DNA from: Cutibacterium sp.
GTDB taxonomy: Bacteria > Actinomycetota > Actinomycetes > Propionibacteriales > Propionibacteriaceae
DNA: 64,000 bases
Reading direction: 5' to 3'
NCBI RefSeq assembly: GCF_030525615.1
Contig: NZ_JAUNEJ010000006.1
Coordinates: forward strand, 83,105 to 147,104
In this document: piece by piece, positions 56,415 to 64,000 of the stretch
Layout: every line of letters begins with the position of its first letter
Position numbering within the stretch: the stretch's first letter is position 1
Program-made: the position numbers and the translations under genes
Notes under the pieces: generated by a model
Told to the model about the DNA's origin: nothing
Seen by the model: the letters and a program-made list of their open reading frames with translations, nothing else
The model's database searches: none

Positions 56415-58091
56415 TCACATTCCGAGGGCCTTGGCCATCTCCTCGCGCAGGGCGACCATCTGGGTGTCCAGCCTTGCTTTGACGCCGGGCAGGTTAGCTG
56501 CCGACTCCTCAGGTGTTGCGCGCACCTCGAGGTAGCACTTGAGCTTGGGCTCGGTGCCGGAAGGACGAGCGACGACATGGACGCGAGCCCCGGTCAGCTC
56601 AATCGCGTTCTGCTGCGGCAGGCCAGATCCGTTGCCGGGTTCGTTGAGATCGCAGACGTCGACGGGGCTGTCCAAGAGGGTGGACGGAGGCTGATTGCGC
56701 AGAGTGTCCATGGCGTCGGAAATGATCGACATATCGGTGACGCGCACAGCCAATTGGCTGGTGCGGTGCAGCCCATAGGTGGCCCAGATTTCATCGAGGC
56801 GTTCCGAGATCGTGGTGTGGGAGGCCTTGAGGTCACCTACAAGGCGCATGATCGTGGCGAGGGCAGTGATGCCGTCCTTGTCTGGCACGCGAGAGGGGTC
56901 GCAGCAGTAGCCGATGGCCTCCTCATAACCAAAGACCAGTCCAGGTACACGGCCAATCCACTTGAAACCGGTGAGGGTGGTGCGATGTTCGCGTCCAGCC
57001 GCCTTCGCCATGCGTCCTAGGCAGGTCGACGAGACGACCGAGTTCGCGTAAACCCCGTCTAAACCGCGGCGCAAGGCGTCGTCACCGAGCAGGGTCCCCA
57101 GCTCGTCTCCAGTGAGCATCCGCCAGTCACCGTCGATGACGGCGGCAACGGCGCAGCGGTCGGCGTCAGGGTCAGAGGCGATAACGACGTCAGCGCCATG
57201 TGTACGTGCCTGGGCGATGGCCAGGTCAATGGCTCCTGGCTCCTCGGGATTCGGGAAAGCCACGGTGGGGAAGTCTGGGTCCGGGTCGAGCTGCTCGGTG
57301 ACCCCGATGAACGTCGGTAGCCCAGCCTTGTCGACCAGGCGACGCACGACGCGGGTTCCGACACCGTGCATGGCGGTATAGACCCAGGTGACGTCCTGGT
57401 TGGCAGCGGTGAGTTCGGCAGCGCGAGCGACGTAGGCGTCGATGAGGTCGTCGCCGATAAGCTCAATATCGTCACCACGGGGGATTGTGCCGACAGGATT
57501 GGACGAGACGACCTCTATCTCGTGGGCAATCTCGGTGTCGGTGGGAGGTACGATCTGGGAACCGTCACCCAGATACACCTTGTACCCGTTGTCGGCTGGC
57601 GGATTGTGAGAGGCCGTCACCATAACGCCGGCAACCGCGCCGTAGTGCTTGATGGCGAAGGCCGTCACCGGGGTCGGGATGGGGGAGTCGGCCAGCAACG
57701 CATGGAACCCGGCACCCGCCATGATCTCGGCGGTGTCGTGGGCGAAGACATCGGAGTTGTGCCGAGCGTCGAAGCCAATAACCACCGATCCTTCCTTTTC
57801 GCCATGGGCGCGCAACCACGCTGCGAAACCGGCAGCCGCACGCTGGACGACGACCCGGTTCATGCGAGAGGGTCCGGGACCCAGGGCCGCGCGAAGTCCA
57901 GCAGTGCCGAAGGTCAGCGGGCCGGAAAAGGCCGACTGAACGGCGTCGACAGCCTGCCCGTCACCCGATTGAGCGCGATCGAGCAGCTCGGATAGTTCGG
58001 TACGGGTGACGTCGTCGGGATCTTGGTTAAGCCAGGACTGAACCTCGGCGATGAGTTCGGAGCTGAGTTCCTTGGGATGGGTGGTGGTCAT
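56415..58091 (-). CDS. phosphohexomutase (phosphomannomutase/phosphoglucomutase family)
   Basis: A 558-residue alpha-D-phosphohexomutase. FGTAGLRAALGPGPSRMN is the first substrate loop, TASHNPPADNGYKVY holds the phosphoserine, ASDPDADRCAVA the metal ligands, and GYEEAIGYCCDP the sugar-binding loop. Position directly behind purine nucleoside phosphorylase mirrors the deoD-pmmB order of mycobacteria, so it may work on ribose-1-phosphate from nucleoside breakdown as well as hexose phosphates. The specificity cannot be read from sequence alone. Confidence 0.9.
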   Translation of the reverse strand: MTTTHPKELSSELIAEVQSWLNQDPDDVTRTELSELLDRAQSGDGQAVDAVQSAFSGPLTFGTAGLRAALGPGPSRMNRVVVQRAAAGFAAWLRAHGEKEGSVVIGFDARHNSDVFAHDTAEIMAGAGFHALLADSPIPTPVTAFAIKHYGAVAGVMVTASHNPPADNGYKVYLGDGSQIVPPTDTEIAHEIEVVSSNPVGTIPRGDDIELIGDDLIDAYVARAAELTAANQDVTWVYTAMHGVGTRVVRRLVDKAGLPTFIGVTEQLDPDPDFPTVAFPNPEEPGAIDLAIAQARTHGADVVIASDPDADRCAVAAVIDGDWRMLTGDELGTLLGDDALRRGLDGVYANSVVSSTCLGRMAKAAGREHRTTLTGFKWIGRVPGLVFGYEEAIGYCCDPSRVPDKDGITALATIMRLVGDLKASHTTISERLDEIWATYGLHRTSQLAVRVTDMSIISDAMDTLRNQPPSTLLDSPVDVCDLNEPGNGSGLPQQNAIELTGARVHVVARPSGTEPKLKCYLEVRATPEESAANLPGVKARLDTQMVALREEMAKALGM

Positions 58092-58116
58092 GGTTCCTCG
58101 ATCGGGTGGAGGTGGA

Positions 58117-58929
58117 TTAGATGGCAGCGGTGATGTCAGCTAACAGATTTGCCAGGCGAGGAGCGGCCTCCTTGCCGGCAGCGATGACCTCGGCGTGGTT
58201 GAGTGGGGCGTCGGTGACACCAGCAGCATGGTTGGTGACCAGGGACAGGCCCAGCAGGTCGAGTCCGGCCTCACGGGCGGCGATGGCCTCTAGCGCAGTC
58301 GACATACCGACGAGATCGGCATCGATGGTGCGCGCCATGCGAACCTCGGCGGGAGTCTCGTACTGGGGTCCACGGAACTGGGCGTAGACGCCGGTCGGGG
58401 TGCCCGGTGCGACCTTTTCGACAACATCGAGCAAGGCCGGAGTCCACGTCGTCGACATATCAATGAAGGTGGCACCACGTAGTGGAGTGGTACCGGTGAG
58501 ATTGATGTGGTCGCGAATGGCAACGACGGTTCCCGGACCCCAGGATGGGTTGAGGCCGCCGCAACCATTCGTGAGGATGAGCGTGTTGGCTCCCAGAGCC
58601 GCGACGGTGCGTACTCCGTGGACAACAGGTTCGACTCCGCGCCCTTCATAGAAATGGGTGCGTCCGGTCAAAACGACGGCGGTTTTGTCGGTGGGAAGGC
58701 TGACAGCAACCAGATCACCACCGTGACCGGCAACCACAGGTGCAGAAAACCCAGGTAGTTCAGCGAGTGGAATCCGTCCAATCGTCTCGCCGAGGCGATG
58801 AACTCCGCCAGACCAGCCAGAGCCGAGCACGAGACCCATGTCGACGCGGGTAAGTGAGAGGTGGGAACGGATGGCATTGGCAGCATCGCGGGCGATGGCC
58901 TGGGGATCGGTGAAATCCGGTGTCGTCAT
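58117..58929 (-). CDS. purine-nucleoside phosphorylase
   Basis: A 270-residue trimeric-type PNP (inosine/guanosine class). GLVLGSGWSGG is the phosphate loop, LTGRTHFYEGRG and ILTNGCGGLN are conserved, and the purine site is in YAQFRGPQYETPAEVRMART with STALEAIAARE and VTNHAAG following. It splits purine nucleosides with phosphate to base and ribose-1-phosphate. ATG 58929 (MTTPDFTDPQAIA) was chosen over a longer frame to 59019. First gene of the leftward salvage group with the phosphohexomutase 25 bases on. Confidence 0.94.
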   Translation of the reverse strand: MTTPDFTDPQAIARDAANAIRSHLSLTRVDMGLVLGSGWSGGVHRLGETIGRIPLAELPGFSAPVVAGHGGDLVAVSLPTDKTAVVLTGRTHFYEGRGVEPVVHGVRTVAALGANTLILTNGCGGLNPSWGPGTVVAIRDHINLTGTTPLRGATFIDMSTTWTPALLDVVEKVAPGTPTGVYAQFRGPQYETPAEVRMARTIDADLVGMSTALEAIAAREAGLDLLGLSLVTNHAAGVTDAPLNHAEVIAAGKEAAPRLANLLADITAAI

Positions 58930-59101
58930 GGGGTTAACCCTAGAGGTTTTCGCCGCTTCCGGTGCGCGAACACCAGGTCTGATAGCCGTCTGTTTCGGTG
59001 TCGTGAGGGAAGGTGTCAAGACGTGTGCCGTGCCAATGCCAATCCTGAGGTAATTCTCTCGATATCAACAGATGACGCGTCGTGGCTGAAAGAATGCGGC
59101 C

Positions 59102-60481
59102 ATGACTTCCATGGTAATCATTGGAGCTGGGCCCGGCGGCTACGAGGCCGCCAACGTCGCGGCGGCTGGTGGCGTTGACGTCACCGTCGTAGAAGAAACC
59201 GGGATAGGAGGGGCTGCGGTACTCACTGACTGTGTTCCTTCAAAAACCCTCATTGCCGCTGCCGAGGTCATGTCGACTCTGCGGCAAGCACCCGAGCTTG
59301 GTCTTCGCCAGATTGACACGTTTGAGGTCGATCTTGACGCCGTGAATTCCCGGGTACGTCGGTTGGCTCAGGCCCAGTCCGATGACATCCGCCGTGGTCT
59401 GGAGCGCAAGGGAGTACGGCTTGTCAACGGACGGGCGCGTTTGACTTCCGGTGCCCCTGGTCACCTGCACCGGGTTGTGGTCAATGGCGACGAGACCATC
59501 GACGCTGACATCGTCCTGCTGGCCACCGGTACGACACCGCGTGAGCTACCTCAGGCGCGCTGCGACGGGGATCGCATTCTCACCTGGAAACAGATGTACG
59601 CGATGACGGAAATCCCTGAGCACCTCATCGTGGTGGGTTCGGGTGTCACGGGCGCGGAGTTTGCGTCAGCTTATGACTCCTTGGGATGTCAGGTCACTCT
59701 GGTGTCCTCGCGCGACCAGGTACTCCCGGGGGAGGACCCGGACGCCGCTCGTGTGCTACAGCAGGTTTTCGAGTCTCGCGGTATGGAGATCCTGTCTCGT
59801 TCCCGCGCGGTGTCTGCGGCGTGTGATGGTGACGGTGTTGTCGTTGGCCTGGAGGACGGTCGGACCGTGCGCGGATCCCACGTACTGATGGCTGTTGGCT
59901 CGACGCCCAACAGCTCGGACCTGGGTCTAGAAGAGGTCGGTGTCGCAGTCGGGCCGCGTGGCCACATCATCGTTGACAAAGTGTCGCGCACCACTGTGCC
60001 GGGGATTTATGCCGCTGGGGACTGCACTGGGGTGTTTGCCTTGGCGTCCGTGGCAGCTATGCAAGGACGTATTGCGGTGTGGCACGCACTGGGCGAGGCC
60101 CTTCAGCCTCTCGACCTGTCCCTGGTGTGTTCGAATGTCTTCACCTCCCCCGAGATCGCCACGGTTGGTGTGACTCAGATGGACGTCGATTCCGGAAAAG
60201 TTCAGGCCCGATCTACCCGACTCGACCTATCGACTAACCCAAGGGCCAAGATGCAGGGAATTCACGACGGCTTCGTCAAGCTGTTTTGCCGTCCCGCCAC
60301 CGGCAATATCATTGGCGGCGTCATTGTCTCCCCACGGGCCAGTGAACTCATCCATCCGATTTCGGTCGCGGTCACCGAGCGGATTCCCGTCGACGCCTTC
60401 CAGCATGACTTCACCGTCTACCCGTCGCTGTCAGGGTCAGTGTCGGAGGCTGCTCGACGGTTGCAGGTCTTCGTGGAATGA
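59102..60481 (+). CDS. NAD(P)H-quinone dehydrogenase, LpdA-like flavoprotein
   Basis: A 459-residue FAD-dependent pyridine nucleotide-disulfide oxidoreductase. FAD loop VIIGAGPGGYEAANVAA; NAD loop IVVGSGVTGAEFASAYDSLG; FAD-binding YAAGDCTGVFALAS; dimerisation domain from about 345. The redox motif is reduced to GGAAVLTDCVPSKTLI: the first cysteine of the normal CxxxxC disulfide is absent, as in mycobacterial LpdA (Rv3303c), which reduces quinones rather than dihydrolipoamide. The C-terminal HPTE-type sequence is AFQHDFTVYPSLS. Single gene, divergent from PNP. Confidence 0.88.
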   Translation: MTSMVIIGAGPGGYEAANVAAAGGVDVTVVEETGIGGAAVLTDCVPSKTLIAAAEVMSTLRQAPELGLRQIDTFEVDLDAVNSRVRRLAQAQSDDIRRGLERKGVRLVNGRARLTSGAPGHLHRVVVNGDETIDADIVLLATGTTPRELPQARCDGDRILTWKQMYAMTEIPEHLIVVGSGVTGAEFASAYDSLGCQVTLVSSRDQVLPGEDPDAARVLQQVFESRGMEILSRSRAVSAACDGDGVVVGLEDGRTVRGSHVLMAVGSTPNSSDLGLEEVGVAVGPRGHIIVDKVSRTTVPGIYAAGDCTGVFALASVAAMQGRIAVWHALGEALQPLDLSLVCSNVFTSPEIATVGVTQMDVDSGKVQARSTRLDLSTNPRAKMQGIHDGFVKLFCRPATGNIIGGVIVSPRASELIHPISVAVTERIPVDAFQHDFTVYPSLSGSVSEAARRLQVFVE

Positions 60482-60607
60482 GCCTGGAGTAGTACGAAAT
60501 CCACCGTGGGAAAAGCACCTTAAGGAAAAGGCATGCCCCATCGAAACACACCGTGTAGGAAAAACACCGTGTCGAATCGGCTGGGTGTTGGATCGTGTGA
60601 GTATGGA

Positions 60608-61330
60608 TCAGAAGTCGTTAAAGAGAGCTGAGAACAGGCCCAGACCAACCAGGCCGAGACCACCGGCGGCAAGTCCGCTGATGACTGGGTCGGACTCGTA
60701 ACGGCGGTAGTATCCCTGCACCCACGGGGCGTAGTCGGGGCCAGCTTGCCAATAGGGCAGCTGGGTGCCATTGACATCGACGGTGCGGATCCACGGGGAG
60801 CGTCCTTGCTGAATGCGCTGGGCATCGGCAGCGCAGGCCGGAACCTTGCGCGCAACTCCGCCGTCAGGGGAATACATGACGTCAGTGGTTGACGGCCCAT
60901 GAGCCGGGTCAAAGAAGCACGGCGGGCGTACCTCGGGGATCGGTTCACCATTGGCACGGGCTTGCACGCACGCGATGGCGTGGCGGCCCTCCTCGAGGGT
61001 CTCTGTGACAAGCGGAATGGAGCGGGTGCCCTTGTCTTGAGCCATGAGTGTCTTGGCACGGTCGTAGCAGTCCAAGGCCATATTCCAGTCCTTGCGCCCT
61101 TCAGCGGAGACATCCTTGCCGATCATCTCCATGTCGAGATCGCGGAGGGCCTCACCGAAGGTGGTGACGTCTTCTTCGGTCTCCCGGCGCATTTGCGAGA
61201 CCTTGGCTTCGATGGCTTTGGCGCGCTGGGCTTCCATCTCACGGGACTGACGCTGGGCGCGCATGAGAGATACGGTCGTCGCCACAAGCCCCACTAAGAA
61301 GAGGAAGATGAGCAGAAGGTCACCGAACAT
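60608..61330 (-). CDS. conserved-looking membrane-anchored protein, unknown
   Basis: A 240-residue protein with one N-terminal helix (GDLLLIFLFLVGLVATTVSL), a charged coiled-coil-like region (about 24-60: MRAQRQSREMEAQRAKAIE), a globular part with several Cys (CYDRAK; HAIACVQARA; PPCFFDP; VPACAADA) and a second hydrophobic Gly-rich segment near the C-terminus (VISGLAAGGLGLVGLGLFSAL). The layout suggests a membrane protein anchored at both ends. I recognise no named family. The start is uncertain: ATG 61330 or GTG 61339. Downstream of the biotin carboxylase gene on the same strand. Confidence 0.6.
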   Translation of the reverse strand: MFGDLLLIFLFLVGLVATTVSLMRAQRQSREMEAQRAKAIEAKVSQMRRETEEDVTTFGEALRDLDMEMIGKDVSAEGRKDWNMALDCYDRAKTLMAQDKGTRSIPLVTETLEEGRHAIACVQARANGEPIPEVRPPCFFDPAHGPSTTDVMYSPDGGVARKVPACAADAQRIQQGRSPWIRTVDVNGTQLPYWQAGPDYAPWVQGYYRRYESDPVISGLAAGGLGLVGLGLFSALFNDF

Positions 61331-61385
61331 AATCACCACAATGCCGTTCTGAGGCGCTACTCACAAGAAAAACCATGCTGCGACC

Positions 61386-63155
61386 TCACTCATCCACGAT
61401 TTCACAGATCACTTCGCCGGAGGCGACCGTTGAGCCGACCGTGGCGTTGAGGTTGCGAACGATACCAGAGCGATGGGCGGCGAGAGGCTGTTCCATCTTC
61501 ATGGCTTCCATGACGACGATCTGGTCTCCCTCGTTGACCTGCTCGCCTTCGACGACGTTGACCTTGACGATGGTTCCCTGCATTGGAGATGCCACCGAAT
61601 TACCAGCTGGTGTGGTGCGTCGTCCAGCTCGATTACGGCGGGTCGGACGGCGGGACTTCGTACTTGGGGCCTGACGGGCACCGTGCAGGGAGGCCGGAAT
61701 GCGCACCTCGACTCGCTTACCGTTAACTTCGACAACGACCTCGTGAGGTGGCTCTGTGTCGGCTGACTCGCCGAGGGAACCGGTGTAGGGCTCAATCTTG
61801 TTGTCGAATTCGGTCTCGATCCAGTCGGTGAAGACGCCGAAGTGGCCGTCAGAGCCGATGAAGGCAGGATCCCTGACGACAGCGCGGTGGAAGGGAATGA
61901 CGGTCGGCATACCGTCGATGACGATCTCGTCCAAGGCACGGGCGGCGCGGGCCAGCGCATGTTCACGGGAGTCTCCGGTGACGATGAGCTTGCCGATGAG
62001 GGAATCGAAGGCTCCCGGAACTGTCATTCCGGCATGGTAGCCCTCGTCCATACGGACGCCGGGGCCATACGGCGGCTTCCATGAAGTCAGGGTGCCCGGA
62101 GCAGGCATGAATCCCATGCCGGGGTCCTCGGCGTTGATCCGGAATTCGAAAGAGTGGCCGCGTAGTTGCGGGTCCTTGGGCTCCAGGTGGCCGCCCTGGG
62201 CCACGTGGAACATCATCTGCACCAGATCAACCCCGGCGACCTCCTCGGAGACCGGATGCTCCACCTGTAGACGCGTGTTGACTTCCAGGAAGCTGATAGT
62301 GCCGTCTAGCCCGACGAGGAACTCGCAGGTCCCCGCTCCGACATATCCAGCTTCTTTGAGGATGGCTCGGGAGGACTCATACAGACGGGTCATCTGCTCG
62401 TCGCTGAGGAAGGGAGCTGGGGCCTCTTCAACGAGTTTTTGATGACGGCGCTGCAGGGAACAGTCGCGAGTCGAGATGATCTGTACGGTGCCGTACCGGT
62501 CGGCAATGCACTGGGTCTCGACGTGACGCGGCTTATCGAGGTAGCGCTCTACGAAACATTCACCGCGTCCAAATGCTGTGACGGCCTCGCGCACAGCCGA
62601 CTCGTAGAGGTAGGTGACTTCGTCCATCGAGCGGGCGACCTTGAGTCCGCGACCGCCGCCGCCGAACGCCGCCTTGATAGCGATGGGCAGACCGTGCTCC
62701 TTGGCGAACTCGACAACCTCTTCGGGGCCGTTGACCGGATCGGCAGTGCCGGGAACAAGGGGGGCGCCGACTTTCTGAGCAATGTGACGGGCCTGCACTT
62801 TGTCACCGAGCACCCTGATGGCTTCCGGCGGCGGGCCAATCCAGATGAACCCAGCGTCGATGACGGCTTGGGCGAAGTCGGCGTTCTCGGAGAGAAACCC
62901 GTAACCGGGATGAACCGCGTCCACTTCTGCTCGCCGGGCAATGTCGAGGATCTTGTCGACGTCAAGGTAGGTCTGTGCGGGGGTGACGCCATTGAGAGCG
63001 AAGGCCTCGTCGGCAAGTTTGACGAATAATCCCTCGGAATCAGAGTCCGCGTAGACGGCTACGCTCGTGATACCGGCGTCCTTGGCGGCACGGATGACGC
63101 GCACCGCAATCTCGCCACGGTTCGCGACGAGTACCCGCTTGATAGTTCTATCCAC
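61386..63155 (-). CDS. acyl-CoA carboxylase alpha subunit: biotin carboxylase with biotin carrier domain
   Basis: A 589-residue protein. The biotin carboxylase part (about 1-450) has [38 protein letters not shown]-grasp [12 protein letters not shown], and [17 protein letters not shown] linker rich in basic residues (about 495-525) leads to the biotinyl domain (about 520-589) with the biotin-accepting lysine in VMEAMKMEQ. Such AccA3/BccA-type proteins serve acetyl- and propionyl-CoA carboxylases with separate beta subunits. GTG 63155 after GGAGGA is the start; a frame to 63359 is open but carries no family sequence. Confidence 0.94.
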   Translation of the reverse strand: MDRTIKRVLVANRGEIAVRVIRAAKDAGITSVAVYADSDSEGLFVKLADEAFALNGVTPAQTYLDVDKILDIARRAEVDAVHPGYGFLSENADFAQAVIDAGFIWIGPPPEAIRVLGDKVQARHIAQKVGAPLVPGTADPVNGPEEVVEFAKEHGLPIAIKAAFGGGGRGLKVARSMDEVTYLYESAVREAVTAFGRGECFVERYLDKPRHVETQCIADRYGTVQIISTRDCSLQRRHQKLVEEAPAPFLSDEQMTRLYESSRAILKEAGYVGAGTCEFLVGLDGTISFLEVNTRLQVEHPVSEEVAGVDLVQMMFHVAQGGHLEPKDPQLRGHSFEFRINAEDPGMGFMPAPGTLTSWKPPYGPGVRMDEGYHAGMTVPGAFDSLIGKLIVTGDSREHALARAARALDEIVIDGMPTVIPFHRAVVRDPAFIGSDGHFGVFTDWIETEFDNKIEPYTGSLGESADTEPPHEVVVEVNGKRVEVRIPASLHGARQAPSTKSRRPTRRNRAGRRTTPAGNSVASPMQGTIVKVNVVEGEQVNEGDQIVVMEAMKMEQPLAAHRSGIVRNLNATVGSTVASGEVICEIVDE

Positions 63156-63357
63156 GGTTCCTCCGATCGGCTCTTGGGGGCGTGATGCCCTTAGGGGGGA
63201 GTCTAAGGGGTTGGGGAACGTCGCATGGCCGGTGTCCGCTTCTTTCTCCCGCCGGGATGTCGAGTTAGGTATATCGAAAACGTTTTCTGGGGCGAGGTGT
63301 GCCGGCGTTGGTGGTCGGGTGATTGGGGGCGTCGACGGGACCACTAGCCTGGCTGTC

Positions 63358-63885
63358 ATGGCGACGCCGCAATTTATCTTGGATTTGAGACGCTATATCG
63401 GTCATGCACCGCTGTGGCTGGCTGGCAGCAGTGCCGTCGTGGTGCGTAACGGTACTCGAGGACCGCAGGTGCTGTTGGTGCAGCGCGCGGACAACGGGGA
63501 ATGGACCCCGGTCTGCGGGATTATCGAACCGGGAGAGAGACCTGATGAGGCGATCATCAGGGAAATCCGCGAGGAAACGGGGGTAGTGGCAGAGGTCGTC
63601 AAATTGGTTCGGGTCAACGTTGCTGCTCCCATCACCTATCCCAATGGGGATCGCTGCCAGTTCCTCGACCACGACTTTCTATGTCGGTGGGTGAGTGGCG
63701 AGCCTCGGGTGGGGGACGACGAGTCCAGCCGTACCGGGTTTTTCGATCTTGCCGACCTGCCCACCATGGCACCGCGTCATCGTCGCCGTATTGAGACGGC
63801 TCTTCATCCGCCTCAGGCTGTTGTCATCAGCTCGGACGACGTAGGGAGCGGCGGATCTGTCGACGTCAACAACGGGGACGTGTGA
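63358..63885 (+). CDS. Nudix hydrolase
   Basis: A 175-residue protein. The Nudix box [22 protein letters not shown] (residues about 58-79) matches GX5EX7REUXEEXGU completely. [20 protein letters not shown] before it and [17 protein letters not shown] after it are typical of MutT-like proteins hydrolysing nucleoside diphosphate-linked compounds; the substrate is unknown. ATG 63358 chosen because it starts the recognisable domain. Divergent from the carboxylase gene, about 200 bases between them. Confidence 0.9.
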   Translation: MATPQFILDLRRYIGHAPLWLAGSSAVVVRNGTRGPQVLLVQRADNGEWTPVCGIIEPGERPDEAIIREIREETGVVAEVVKLVRVNVAAPITYPNGDRCQFLDHDFLCRWVSGEPRVGDDESSRTGFFDLADLPTMAPRHRRRIETALHPPQAVVISSDDVGSGGSVDVNNGDV

Positions 63886-63886
63886 C

Positions 63887-64000
63887 GGCTCGGGGCCACG
63901 TGGTGTCCAGGTGACCTCGGTTTTACGCCTTGGACAAGGCGGATTGGCGTGATCGCCGCACACACCCTTGGCCAGGACCTTGCCGTTGGCGTCGGTGAGG
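63887..64000 (-). CDS. possible 3' part of a leftward gene running off the window
   Basis: From the window edge inward the minus strand reads LTDANGKVLAKGVCGDHANP, which looks protein-like, and the frame stays open past 63886 into the Nudix gene. I cannot tell whether a real gene ends here or whether the frame is antisense to the Nudix 3' end. Low confidence. Confidence 0.25.

Noticed and set aside
63679..63963. A complete small gene antisense to the Nudix 3' end
   Set aside because: Most of it mirrors the Nudix coding sequence; only the outermost part near the window edge looks protein-like, so it is listed only as a weak partial.

Overview
The window is a 64-kb piece of a high-GC Gram-positive chromosome, most likely a Propionibacteriaceae member close to Cutibacterium (Propionibacterium). 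This rests on gene content and order recognised from memory: a partial guaB3-like gene near guaA, sucCD followed by a DUF6350 membrane gene, monomeric NADP isocitrate dehydrogenase, deoD-pmm-like order, and an AccA-type biotin carboxylase/BCCP. No database search was possible, so the species is an inference.

Layout. 0-5 kb: purine and sulfur metabolism (GuaB3-like end, chorismate mutase, CysE, GuaA), PspC-like and GlsB-like stress membrane proteins, a phospholipase-D-type cardiolipin synthase. 5-8.4 kb: a metQNI methionine importer read leftward, preceded by a 32-codon uORF rich in Met and Cys that looks like an attenuation leader. 8.5-23.1 kb: pcrA, sucCD, DUF6350, an FMN riboswitch driving ribD-ribE-ribBA-ribH with purN-purH directly behind, a PLP-fold orphan, folD and a DUF3017 gene. 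23.4-24.7 kb: a lone CoA-acylating aldehyde dehydrogenase.

25.0-38.5 kb is an accessory island. It is bracketed by two direct copies of the 3' end of mdh (about 0.4 kb; the right copy belongs to the intact gene) and is full of decayed IS3, ISL3 and IS481 transposases. Its cargo is: a DUF1906-type lysin-like gene broken by two in-frame TAA codons; a small membrane protein; a divergent MocR regulator facing two genes that match the two halves of the plant Tm-1 protein (UPF0261 and PF09370 TIM barrel); and an AT-rich cassette in which a 46-aa peptide gene, a 17-aa Cys-rich ORF and an MFS transporter overlap by ATGA junctions. The MocR/Tm-1 cargo lies between two direct copies of an IS481 remnant.

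38-64 kb returns to core genes: mdh, purU, icd, a CNNM/CBS protein with a coupled kinase-like gene, a BMP-type nucleoside ABC importer with cytidine deaminase and RNase H, metG, an exonuclease, a nucleoside salvage group (PNP, phosphohexomutase, uridine-kinase-like), an LpdA-like quinone reductase, the biotin carboxylase/BCCP alpha subunit and a Nudix hydrolase. Nucleotide synthesis and salvage is the recurrent theme of the core part. The strongest points for follow-up are the Met/Cys leader, the mdh-flanked island, the MocR/Tm-1 operon and the peptide-MFS cassette.
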